A stretch of 64,000 bases of DNA from Cryoendolithus antarcticus (Eukaryota; Ascomycota; Dothideomycetes; Cladosporiales; Cladosporiaceae). The notes beneath the pieces were generated by a model. It did no database searches, was not told the origin of the DNA, and worked only from the letters and a program-made list of their open reading frames with translations. A program made the position numbers and the translations under genes. The DNA is taken from positions 124,001-188,000 of the forward strand of contig NAJO01000023.1 in the NCBI GenBank assembly GCA_002077065.1, read 5' to 3'. This document shows, piece after piece, positions 10,866 to 20,424 of this stretch; the first letter of the stretch is position 1; every line of letters begins with the position of its first letter.

Positions 10866-11373
10866 TCAATGCAACACAGTAGATCCTTCGCCAAAATTCC
10901 ACGCCACCCGATGGAATTCATCCCGTGTCATTTTAGATTCGCAGACGACGACGCATGTATACTGGGTGACAGTGACTGAGTGAAGCGTGATCCATTGGTC
11001 TTGGACGAGTTTGGCGACTCGGATGAACAACTCATCGATCGAAGGTCCAGCTGGTCCTCTGTTGAGCACCCAGACGTCGGCCTGGGGATCTGTATGCAGG
11101 TTTTGCCATACAATGTCAATAGTTGGCGGTCCATATGTCGTCGGCGTCGACGCGGGCTGAACTGCACCTGTGTCGGGATTGATAGTCTTGCCGTCCACGA
11201 TGGGCCGCTTGGTAGTTACGTCCCACGCTACATCTCCGATAGCCATGATCGTTCTGTGTTCATGGTGTCGTCAGAGAGTAAGACATGTCTAGAGAATGCC
11301 AGTATACAAACCCTTCGGTAAGACAGGCTCCTGCAGATGCGCCTTCGCAACGGGGCTGCAGCGGTGGAACGGT
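10866..11373 (-). CDS. possible small hypothetical gene, 5' end unresolved
   Basis: The 3' exon (11253 down to 10866) is open and encodes a coherent stretch starting MAIGDVAWDVTTKRPIVDG and ending FHRVAWNFGEGSTVLH. A frame-preserving intron at 11254-11321 (GTTTGT to CACAG) would join it to a small exon at 11322-11373, itself preceded by a CTAAT-TCTGTCAG acceptor. Further upstream I could not settle on a start. It could begin at the ATG at 11246 (126 aa). No family is recognised. Expression data are needed to accept this gene. Confidence 0.3.
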
Positions 11374-12072
11374 CTGACAGATATCGTTGTATTAGAAGGG
11401 GCCTCTTTCTTCGCATAACTAGCAGTAGAAACGAGTAGGAGCCAGAACGAGTTTGTACCAAAAAGTGCGATGGGTCTTACGAAGGGAAGGCAAGGAATGC
11501 GGCGAAGCAGAAGGTATTCATTGATCCGTACTTGAGCCGTTGATTGGCTCAAGATTAGAAGCGAGACATCGATGTGATCGGAGTACGTGCGGTACCTCGA
11601 GCATTCAAGCGTGAGAGATGCGTTGTCCGCGTTCCCATGTCCCGCAAATTGCGGCAGAGAGGTCGGAAGTGAGACGCCGCCTGACCTGCTCATGCAGCTG
11701 ATCTGTTATTGACACATCGTGTGCTCGGCAGGAGGAAGGAGATCAAGCCCGAGACGGTCACCATGCTTGTGCTAGCACCGAGTAGACAAACCACATAAAG
11801 AGTATAGCTGTGGGCCGCAGACTGTGAGAAGACATTCCATTCTTCGTGAAGGAACAATCGCCGTCGGCGGCCCCGACAACCTCATACCATATCATCAATA
11901 GACGTTTGAGCTCGCCTCACGTGGTGCAGCTTTATCGCGTCGAGGCCCTGGTGCATGTTTTGATCGGTGTGGTTGAATCGGGGTGCCGTTGGCACAGCCG
12001 GCTGTCCAAATTCGGCAGGAGCCAGAATTTTATTGAAGTAGTATAATCACGGTTTCTACGACAACCCCATCG
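11374..12072. other. intergenic
   Basis: About 700 bp without a supported gene, apart from possible 5' exons of the preceding weak gene. It ends at the tRNA. Confidence 0.45.
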
Positions 12073-12163
12073 TCCGAATTGGTCTAGTGGCTAGGATTTC
12101 TCGCTCTCACGGTCTTCAGGACCAAGCGCCGAGGAGGCCGGGGTTCAATTCCCCGATTCGGAG
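12073..12163 (+). tRNA. tRNA-Glu(CTC): tRNA-Glu (anticodon CTC) with 19-nt intron
   Basis: The acceptor stem TCCGAAT (12073-12079) pairs with ATTCGGA (12156-12162), with G at 12163 as discriminator. The D arm has GGTCTAGTGGCTAGGAT. The anticodon stem TCTCG (12099-12103) pairs with CGAGG (12130-12134); the loop carries CTC at 12106-12108. A 19-nt intron (12110-12128) sits one base 3' of the anticodon, the canonical nuclear position. The T arm is CGGGG-TTCAATT-CCCCG. A TTTT run at 12194-12197 is a plausible Pol III terminator. It decodes GAG. Confidence 0.95.
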
Positions 12164-12804
12164 CTCGTCTAGTTTCTGTTGAGACATATAACCTTTTGGT
12201 CTTTTCGTCTGACCTCATATGAAGTCGCATGCTAGAGGGTGTCGTGTTTTTGGCGGATGCTGTACTGATGGGCAGGAACTGCAAGCAATGCAGTGCAAGT
12301 GAAAAGAACTCTAGCCGGCTGACGGAGAGTTGTCACGCCGGCAGCCGGTGCCAAGGCGTGAGATGAATATAGCTGGGGACACATTGGTCGTAAGGAGGAG
12401 AAGAAGAAGGAGAGACAAATGAAAGTACTGGATGCTGCTTCAAGAAAGCCTGCAGGGTAGAGACACTTCCAGATCTATTGAACAAAGCCGCGGGCCTCTG
12501 TTGGCCTGATGATCAATGTCGACACAGATGTCAATCTCAATACGACCAGAAGAACGTCTCGGTCTCCCGACTTGACTTCAAGTGCTGCAGTCCGTGTGAG
12601 GTCGAAAAGCTTTCTCGTCAGACGAAGCGTAGCAAGGAAGATGCCGAATCCTGTCCAAGATCCATCACAATGCTTCCAACGATACCGTTGGCTATGCATG
12701 TCGTACAAAGCTCCCTGCATGCACAATGTCTTCGAGTACTTATGACATCGCAAGGGCATGCTCCAGTGTATGCCTCAGCTCAGTAGATCTACGAATGTCG
12801 TTCG
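12164..12804. other. intergenic downstream of tRNA-Glu
   Basis: About 640 bp. It holds the tRNA's T-run and the 3' side of the rhomboid gene. No other gene is supported. Confidence 0.5.
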
Positions 12805-13767
12805 CTATCTCCTCAACACCAATCGCCGCGCAACCTGCCACACGCCTCCCAGCTTCCGCAATTCGAACAGGTAGAACACAGCCCCAAAGGCGAGGCCACC
12901 CAAATGTGCTGCGTGTCCGACGTTACTGTTGGAGTCATTGAGGAAGTATGCGTCAACAGCCGCATAGATGCACGTCACCCCCCATAGGGGGATGGCAACC
13001 GGAATCGGGAAGATCTGCATACGCAGAGACGGCATCAGAAGCGTCGTAGCACCGGCCAAGCCACTGACTAGTCCACTGGCTCCTAAGCCAGCGCGGATGG
13101 GTTCACGTTTCGTCGCGACCAGCCATCCACGTCTGGAATGGTCCCGTTCGATCGGCTTTGAATGCCACAAGAAGGCAGCAGAGGATGCGAGTGCGCTGCC
13201 AAGAGCAAGACCAATGACTTTCGCAGGACTCACTCCCCCAGCCATAGCCAGTACGCTGCCAAACGTGTTCAGAGCAAACATGTTGAAGCCGAAGTGCAGC
13301 CAGTCTTGATGTGCGAATGCTGAGGTAAGAGTGGTGTAGTACCGTCCTTGCTTGATTCCGTCCCAGGACAGCGTGCAGTACTTTCGGAGCAATTGATCGG
13401 CTCGCCTGTCGTTCGTGGCTTTGGCCTGCTGCCACATAGCGAAGATAGGGACGTTCAGACCGATCAGTATCCAGATGACAGCACGCACGCTTCTGTAGGA
13501 GTAATAGGAAGGACCGCCCGAGTAAGAACGACCAAGAGTGGAGAGAATCTGGCCGTTTGCTCTGTCCAATAGCGAGGACTGGGAGAAGAAGGGCGTACTA
13601 CTCATAGCGCTGAATTGTCTTGTAGGTCGTAGAACTCGTAGAGTAGCGATCGAGCGTCGTTGGGTTTGATGCTCCACCGATCGGCTGAGACGAAGTTGAA
13701 GGTATGAAGTGGTGGAGAATTGCAAGGGACGCGCTGCTACACGAGAACATGCCCGATTGAACATCAC
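12805..13767 (-). CDS. rhomboid-family intramembrane serine protease, mitochondrial type
   Basis: Intronless, 320 aa. Rhomboids cleave transmembrane substrates within the membrane using a Ser-His dyad. Here the dyad is Ser231 in GLGASG and His288 in GHAAHLGGLAFG. The family HFGFNMFAL motif (residues ~158-166) supplies the oxyanion-side His/Asn. Several hydrophobic helices are visible from ~residue 95 to 305 (RAVIWILIGLNVPIFAM is the first). The first ~60 residues are Arg/Ser-rich with almost no acids, like a mitochondrial presequence, which suggests an inner-membrane protease of the Pcp1/PARL sort. A Golgi or other rhomboid paralogue cannot be excluded. A second in-frame Met follows at residue 2. 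Confidence 0.88.
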   Translation of the reverse strand: MMFNRACSRVAARPLQFSTTSYLQLRLSRSVEHQTQRRSIATLRVLRPTRQFSAMSSTPFFSQSSLLDRANGQILSTLGRSYSGGPSYYSYRSVRAVIWILIGLNVPIFAMWQQAKATNDRRADQLLRKYCTLSWDGIKQGRYYTTLTSAFAHQDWLHFGFNMFALNTFGSVLAMAGGVSPAKVIGLALGSALASSAAFLWHSKPIERDHSRRGWLVATKREPIRAGLGASGLVSGLAGATTLLMPSLRMQIFPIPVAIPLWGVTCIYAAVDAYFLNDSNSNVGHAAHLGGLAFGAVFYLFELRKLGGVWQVARRLVLRR

Positions 13768-14073
13768 TGCCTATTTGTGGAGGAGATCAGAGTGAAATGT
13801 TCCCCAGCTGCGATGGCGGTCAATTGTTATGGTAGTACAAGACGCGCTTGATACAGGGAGGTGATGCACGACTTGGGTGGATATGCGATGGCTCGGCAGC
13901 ACCCGCCCTCACGCCGCTGAATCCATGTGGCGTATTTGTACCTTGTGATAGATCTCATTGCTGTCTTCGGAGTACAAGCAGGCTGAATGGTATTTAAAGC
14001 TAGTATATATGCCTGTATTCGTGTATCTAAGCAATATTGGTTCTGAGATGCCATTGAGTTCCGGCTGCATCGA
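13768..14073. other. intergenic
   Basis: About 300 bp with nothing recognised. Confidence 0.45.
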
Positions 14074-14427
14074 CTAGCCGGGGATCACCGCGGCGAAGGC
14101 CCGCCCCCGCAACCTAACGAGAGGGATGACCAAGGCTGATCCAAGGAACCGACATTCTTCTTTTGAACACTTCCTCATCTTACAGCACGTGTTCCCGTGG
14201 CAGCTTCCGCGCTTGCACGTCACCGAGCGATTGAACAGCATGTGATCTTCATCGGGGTGCGGCTCCCTCAAGTATAGAACGGGTGCCTCGGTATGCGAGT
14301 ATCGGTACGCGAGGTTCGTCCAAAAGCTCCGAGTTATCAATGCGCGGCTCCGGCGAACAAATGTGCCCGTCTCCCGCTCATAGGCGTCACGATCGAACGA
14401 CAACGTGTCTGATATGTATGCCGTTGC
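14074..14427 (-). CDS. possible Cys-rich small protein, 3' exon
   Basis: This frame encodes a coherent stretch with SFDRDAYERETGTFVRRS, then RSFWTNLAYRYSHTEAPVLY, then a Cys cluster CKRGSCHGNTCCKMRKC with one more Cys downstream. It lacks an ATG near its 5' end, but a very good acceptor lies at 14428-14430 (TACTAAAT branch, then CGACAG), so an upstream exon toward 14650 is possible. I could not fix the donor. It lies head-to-head with the P450. No family is recognised; the Cys pattern could bind metal or form disulphides. This is a weak candidate. Confidence 0.3.
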   Translation of the reverse strand, partial: ATAYISDTLSFDRDAYERETGTFVRRSRALITRSFWTNLAYRYSHTEAPVLYLREPHPDEDHMLFNRSVTCKRGSCHGNTCCKMRKCSKEECRFLGSALVIPLVRLRGRAFAAVIPG

Positions 14428-14650
14428 CTGTCGTTCCAGTGATATTTAGTAGACGTGAGGGAGCGTGGCAGTAACTCGAGGACCCGCCCAGATCTGTAGG
14501 CACTGACTCAGCACTCTGGGATATCTTCCAATTCCTCGACGAGGATACATCTTAGCGCTCCGCCAGGCTGCCACATCGTCGTTTGACGTCGTCTTTCCAC
14601 GATCGCAGGACCTACTCGAGATCATCGAGTGAGCTGTTTCAAGACTAATC

Positions 14651-16435
14651 ATGCCTACAAGTCTGGAGATACTAGGCTTCTCCGCCGCAACTTCAGCTCT
14701 CCTGCGATACCTCGCCCCAAGCTATTCGATCGGACTCTTCCTGACCACCTTCACACTCTACATTACACTTTGGACGAGCTCGGCAATATGGGCCATCTTC
14801 ATTTACCCACGCTTCTTCAGTCCACTTCGCGATATCCCAACACCACCCGACAACCACTGGTTCTATGGCCAGACCCGCCGCATTATGCGTGACCGTAATG
14901 GTGGACCCCAACAGGATTGGGAGGAGAATGTACCGAATGACGGCCTCATCAGGTACAGCATGTGGTTCCAGGAGCGTGTGCTGGTCACCACGCCGAAGGT
15001 TTTGGGCGAAGTACTCGTAACGAAGAACTACGAGTTCATCAAGCCTCGTCAACTCCGCAATGGCCTCGGCCGCATCCTAGGCATTGGTATCTTGCTCGCA
15101 GAAGGTGACGAACACAAGCGCCAGCGCAAAGATCTGATGCCCGCCTTCGCCTACCGCCATGTCAAAGACCTGTACCCAGTCTTCTGGTCGAAGTCGAACG
15201 AGCTGATCGAGTGCCTGAGAGTCGCCACCTCCGCCTCCCCACAACCCGTCAGCCCTGAGAGACAGTCGCCTGCTGCAGTAGCGGCATCAACCCCGAACAC
15301 TCCCGTTCACACCCCCGGCACCATCGACGTCGGTCACTGGGCCTCCCGCGCAACCCTTGACATCATCGGCCTCTCCGGCATGGGCCGCGACTTCAATTCG
15401 CTTGCGGATCCCTCGAACGCGCTGAATAAACACTATCAAGCCGTGTTTACACCTGGACGTGTCGGCCGTGCTCTACAGATTCTAGGTGCTTTGCTGCCGT
15501 TCTGGCTTCTCTCACGCTTGCCGGTGAAGCGGAACCACGAGATGAATGCCGCTAGCGCGTACATCAAGCAGACTTGTAGGGAGCTGATCCAGCACAAGCG
15601 AAAGGCTATGCAGGAAAAGGGTGAGACGTCGAAAGATATCCTCTCCGTCGCTCTCTCCTCTGGTAACTTTACGGACGAAGAACTAGTCAATCAAATGATG
15701 ACTTTCCTCGTCGCTGGCCACGAAACCACAGCAACGTCCACGATCTGGGCCATCTTTCTGCTCTGCCGCCACCCTGAAGCCCAGGCCAAACTGCGAGAGG
15801 AAGTCCGCTCGCTCCTGCCCTCACCCTCCTCGCCAATCACAGCAACACAGCTAGACAGCTGTCACTATCTCCACGCCGTCTGCTCGGAAGTGCTGCGTCT
15901 CTACTCACCCGTGTCAATGACGTTGCGGATCGCCGATAAAGATGCAACTTTAAATGGACACTTCATCCCGGCTGACACAACGATCATTCTAGCGCCATGG
16001 GCGATCAACAACTCCAAGAAGCTTTGGGGTGAGGATGCGCACGAGTTCAAGCCGGAGAGATGGCTGGACGCGGATGGCAAAGCCAACAATAAGGGCGGAG
16101 CGGATAGCAACTTCTCATTCCTTACCTTCCTGCATGGACCGCGAAGGTATGTTCCCACTTCCTCTTCCCCTCTCTACTCCTTCAACCCGTCCAAACACCC
16201 TTTTACTGGCCCTCAATACTTGCTCTCCAGTACTGACAATCTCTACAGTTGCATCGGCCAAAAGTTCGCCCAAGCAGAATTCGCCTGCATCGTCGCGGCG
16301 TGGGTGGGTACCTTCGAGACGAGCTTCGAGGAGAACTCACCACTAGCGACTGGCGAGCCGGAGATCAAAGGTGGCATCACTAGTAAGCCGAAAGGAGGGC
16401 TGTGGGTGGACTTAAAGGAGGTGCCGGGATGGTAG
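14651..16435 (+). CDS. cytochrome P450 monooxygenase (2 exons)
   Basis: Exons 14651-16146 and 16249-16435 give 560 aa. The N-terminus has hydrophobic membrane-anchor stretches (residues ~10-55, SIGLFLTTFTLYITLW), as expected for a microsomal P450. The I-helix oxygen-binding motif is FLVAGHETTATS, the K-helix ExxR is EVLR, and the heme-ligand loop is FLHGPRSCIGQKFA, with Cys as the iron ligand. This loop is complete only after removing the 102-nt intron (GTATGT to CTACAG), which splits it at Arg-Ser; the intron is 34 codons long and has no stop, so an unspliced product would stay in frame. The subfamily and substrate are not identifiable. No biosynthetic cluster genes flank it. Confidence 0.93.
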   Translation: MPTSLEILGFSAATSALLRYLAPSYSIGLFLTTFTLYITLWTSSAIWAIFIYPRFFSPLRDIPTPPDNHWFYGQTRRIMRDRNGGPQQDWEENVPNDGLIRYSMWFQERVLVTTPKVLGEVLVTKNYEFIKPRQLRNGLGRILGIGILLAEGDEHKRQRKDLMPAFAYRHVKDLYPVFWSKSNELIECLRVATSASPQPVSPERQSPAAVAASTPNTPVHTPGTIDVGHWASRATLDIIGLSGMGRDFNSLADPSNALNKHYQAVFTPGRVGRALQILGALLPFWLLSRLPVKRNHEMNAASAYIKQTCRELIQHKRKAMQEKGETSKDILSVALSSGNFTDEELVNQMMTFLVAGHETTATSTIWAIFLLCRHPEAQAKLREEVRSLLPSPSSPITATQLDSCHYLHAVCSEVLRLYSPVSMTLRIADKDATLNGHFIPADTTIILAPWAINNSKKLWGEDAHEFKPERWLDADGKANNKGGADSNFSFLTFLHGPRRYVPTSSSPLYSFNPSKHPFTGPQYLLSSTDNLYSCIGQKFAQAEFACIVAAWVGTFETSFEENSPLATGEPEIKGGITSKPKGGLWVDLKEVPGW

Positions 16436-16907
16436 AATCATCCAACTCTCTTCTTATGTGAACAGCGAAAGTCAAGATGGACGGAAATAGCAATGATGAT
16501 GACGGGTGATCTGACTTGTGTACGAACGTACATGGCAGTACAGTCGAGTCTACGTGTATTCTAATTGACTTTCCTTCGTGACATCCACCAGCGACGACCT
16601 CATCGTGTCTGTCGAGTCCATCATGCCCTCGCAACGAAGCTTTGGCCCATTACGCTCCGCCTTGAATGGCGAGTGGGATCACTAGCTGGTGCTGAGCTGC
16701 GATCGCAAGCGTTCAAAGCGATCCGATGGAAGCACATGCGTGGCGGGCACAATGCTCAGGCAAGACACTTCGCGTATCGTCTGGCATTTATGCGCCTCGG
16801 CGCCCGATGCTTTGGCGGCGACATGGCGACGCGGACTTACTTCTTCGTCCCTCAGTCCATGTCGGATCATGGCGTGGCTGCCTCCGCCGCCCATCATGGC
16901 ACCACAG
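16436..16907. other. convergent 3' region between P450 and CCT5
   Basis: About 470 bp holding the 3' ends of two converging genes. A short palindrome TGTACGAACGTACA lies near 16520. No gene is supported. Confidence 0.5.
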
Positions 16908-18731
16908 CTAGTAGTCACCATCTCCAGCGCCAGCGACAATGACGTTGTTGATCTTCAGCACCATCCGGCAGAGCTGCGTAGCGAGTAGCAATTGCTGCCT
17001 CTTCGAGATCAACGGGTCGATGACAAAGTGCTCCCTCATGTCTGCATTTCAAGTCAGCCACGATCCCATCGCATGTTCGTCTCGCACTTCGTAAGAAAAC
17101 TCACCATTACTCCCCGTCTGCATGCAATCCACACCCAACACGCCCACTCCCTCCCCTCTCCCTTGTCGTCCCTTCAACTCCGCCAACGTCTCAATAGGAC
17201 TCAGCCCCGAATTCTCCGCAAGAGCCATAGGCACAGCATCCAGCGCCTCACCAAAAGCCCTCATAGCATACTGCTCCAGTCCCCTAGTCTCCAGGCTCGC
17301 CCGCTCAACAGCCAGCGAGCACGCTATCTCCGCTGCGCCGCCGCCGTAAACAATCCGGGAGTCTTTGACCAGGTTCCGGACCACGCAAAGAGCGTCGTGG
17401 AGCGAGCGTTTCGCTTCATCGATGATCATCTTGTTGGAACCGCGGACGAAGACCGTGACGGCGCGGCTGTTGGCGCATTCTTCGATCACGAGCATTTTCT
17501 CGCGGGTGGTGCCGAAGGACATTTCGCGCACGATGCCGGCTTTGCCGAGCTTGGCTGCAGACAAGTCCTCGAAGCGCGGAACTATGCGGCCGTTAGTAGC
17601 AATAGCGATCAACTCGATCTCTGGCCCGCCGACCCAGCGGACTGCAGGCAAGTCGTTGGTCAGCAGGAGATGATTGGCCTCGTCATCGAAACCCCATTGG
17701 CAGATCACGACGTTGGCGCCTGTGTCTTTGATCTGGCGGATCATTTCCTCGAATTTCGAGGCTTCGTACTTTTGCAGCGCTTTGTATTCTGCTACACTGG
17801 TGATGTCGAGCTTGTGCTTCGTCTTCGGCTTTGGTGGCTCGAAGGCGCATGTCAAAATCGCCAGCTTCGCGTCCTTCACCTCCGAGGGCATCTGAGGGTG
17901 CGAGAAATCCTTGTCGACTATCACGCCTTTTACCAGGAGGGTATCTTCCAGCGCGCCGCCGACTTTGCCGTCGACTTTAATAAGCTCGAAGTCTACGTCT
18001 TTCCGCTCGAGGTCTGCAACCGACAACACAGCATCCACGGCTATCTGCGCAAAGTGATCATGTGCTTTGCTGACAATCTTGGAGCCCAGCGAAGTCTTGG
18101 CGACTTTGAAGAGATTCGCGTTGTCGGTTTTGCTGAAGGCGATGGAGTCTGATATCTTGTCGAGCTCGGCGACAGCAATCTCGCAGGCAGTATCGTAGCC
18201 GTCTGCTATGCGGATGGGGTGGATGCCCTTGTCGATGAGTTCCGCAGCCTGCTCCAGTAGTGCGCCTGCCAGTACGACGACGCCGGTTGTGCCGTCACCT
18301 ATCTCGGCGTCTTGGGATTGTGACAGCGAGACGAGGAGTTGTGCAATGTTGTCCTTGATCTCCATCTGTCCCAGGATCGTGGCGCCATCGTTCGTGACTG
18401 TGATGTCGCCATCGGGGGATATGAGGATTTTGTCCAGACCTCTAGGACCGAGCGAGGTCTTGACTATGTTGCTGACTTGCCGAGCGGCGAATATGTGTTG
18501 CTTGACTGCCTCGGAGCCATGAACGCGAGTCTTCTTCCCTTGGTCCCGCACAATAATGAAGGGTCGGCCAGACTCATCGCGAGTGAACTGAGCTTGGTAC
18601 TGTCAGTGAAGATTGATATACCGATCGAGTGAGGGCTAGGTACCGTTGCTCAAGTCTATGTCTGATGGCACGTGTCAGCGCAAGTCTATAGGGATAGTAT
18701 TATGTTGCATACTCATCGCGCTCCCCGCCAT
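16908..18731 (-). CDS. CCT5: T-complex protein 1 subunit epsilon, chaperonin CCT5 (4 exons)
   Basis: One of eight subunits of the cytosolic TRiC/CCT chaperonin, which folds actin, tubulin and WD40 proteins. Exons in transcript order are 18731-18713 (19 nt), 18661-18644 (18 nt), 18592-17105 and 17041-16908, giving 552 aa. The micro-exons encode MAGSAM-NIDLSN; the next exon continues [19 protein letters not shown], the epsilon-type opening. The acceptor for exon 3 is ACCAAG; the nearer CAG would break the frame. ATPase motifs are [18 protein letters not shown] and [13 protein letters not shown]. The last exon gives [17 protein letters not shown] and ends [14 protein letters not shown]. Length and motifs fit the family fully. 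Confidence 0.95.
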
Positions 18732-19234
18732 CTTGACTTTGCTACCCCTCTTCCGCCGCCTATACTCCGCCGCCTACAGACTCCGCTACAGTTCTTCGAT
18801 CGATGTCGTCCCTTGGCAGGCCTGCTGGATACTAAATCAACTTGTCCAGATGGTCCAGAGTGAGAAGATCAATCTAGAAGTATTTCTGATATTTCAAGTG
18901 TTTGCAATATAGGTAGCTCACTCACTTTCCACCACTTCATCACATCACTCGAACTTTTACTGATCCAAACGTCGCGTGGACGTGGCCCGAGCTTGAAGCA
19001 TCACCACGCGACATGGACGCGGAGAGAGCTTCAGTCCATCGCTGGCTCAAGACAGTTCCACCACCGTCCTCCACCACCGCTATACGTCCACCGCCTATTC
19101 TTGTACGTGTCGCAAAGGCAACCTCAACCGTCAGAGACATTTGCGACGGCGTATTGACAATATTGCAGCCAAGATCCTCGCCGGCGCATGGCTACGTGAC
19201 CCTAGACCCCACTCCAAAAACCCGCGTTGCGCCA
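18732..19234. promoter_or_regulatory. divergent promoter region CCT5 / HP1
   Basis: About 500 bp separate the start codons of two genes transcribed away from each other. Both promoters must lie here. I recognise no specific factor site. Confidence 0.5.
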
Positions 19235-20143
19235 ATGCCTCGTATGTCTCTACTCAGCACTCACCTGTCTACACGACTCGATCCACATGTTGACCGCGAC
19301 CTATCAGCCGCCATCAGCGACGACGAGTCCGACGGGGACGTCCCGGAAGAGATCCCCGCCAAGGCAGTGAAGGCCCCCAACCCATCGGACGAGGATGAGG
19401 AGGAGGATGACGACTCCGAGGAGGGAGAGGATGAATATGTCGTCGAGGACATCCTCAAGCACAGGAATACCAAGGGCACGCTGCAATATCGCATCAAATG
19501 GCTGGGTTACGATGACGAGGCAGATATTACATGGGAGCCGCTCGAGAATCTGTGCGTTGCTCTTACTGCCTTGTTGAGCCCAGATTCGTCAACGCAGGCA
19601 AAGCTGAACTCACACCCCGCGTAACAGCAAAACCGCCTCAGTAAAGCTCTCCGAATACCACGACCGCATCGGCGGAGCCCCCACAAAAGCCGCCGCCGCC
19701 TCCTCCGCCAAAAAGTCCCTCACAATAAAACGCTCAGCCTCCGCCCTCGATTCACCCGCCCCCGCTACCAAGAAGTCCCGCACATCCACAGGCGCAACAA
19801 ACGGCACGCCCTCCTCCTCGAAAGACCTCCCCAAGGGAAGCTGGGAGGAAAATATAACGAGGATTATTAGTATCATTGAGGAGTCGGAGACGACGAAGAG
19901 CAGAGCCGGGGGGGGGAAAGTATTGATGGCTTATGCGGATTGGAAGGACAACGTCAAGAGGAAGCATAAGTTGAGTACGTTGCGGGGAAAGGCGCCGCAG
20001 CATCTGTTAACGTATTATGAGAGGCACTTGTGAGTTCTCCTGCTGAGTTGAGGATGGTCGAGGTGAGGGAGGGTATGCTGACGGTGATGTGCAGGGTTTT
20101 TAGGAGTGACGAGGACTCTACGAAAGCCGAGGCTGAGACATGA
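19235..20143 (+). CDS. HP1: heterochromatin protein 1 (4 exons)
   Basis: HP1 binds histone H3 methylated at Lys9 and nucleates heterochromatin. Exons 19235-19241 (only 7 nt), 19308-19551, 19628-20029 and 20095-20143 give 233 aa. The first junction yields [13 protein letters not shown], typical of fungal HP1; a longer unspliced start at 19013 is unlikely. An acidic stretch precedes the chromodomain (residues ~46-85): [29 protein letters not shown], with the aromatic cage residues Tyr and Trp visible. After a basic Ser/Lys hinge comes the chromoshadow domain: [31 protein letters not shown], then [13 protein letters not shown]. It ends [12 protein letters not shown]. The neighbour CHY gene is convergent, with a 280-bp gap. 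Confidence 0.94.
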
Positions 20144-20424
20144 ACTGAAGAAAGTAGTGTACGATGGGCGTGGGCAGCTTGATGAGTGTACGAAAAGCGA
20201 CAAAGAGCCAAAAGCCAGCAGACTGGCTTCCACTGGAGGCAAGGCACGGCGAGATGCGGCCGATGCCACGTCCTAAAAGCTTAGCTGAGAAGCATTACGG
20301 CGATGCGCTCGATGAGGCGTAGAAGCGGCGGAGGCACTTTGGACAGATACTCGCCCTGCCCATGACAGAAGGCGTAGCTGATGCGCCGGATACGCGACCT
20401 AGCAGGACCCCCTCCCCTCCCTGC

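Noticed and set aside
16992..18152. 386-codon plus-strand frame over CCT5
   Set aside because: It is the complement of conserved CCT5 exons and reads as compositionally biased sequence without a domain.
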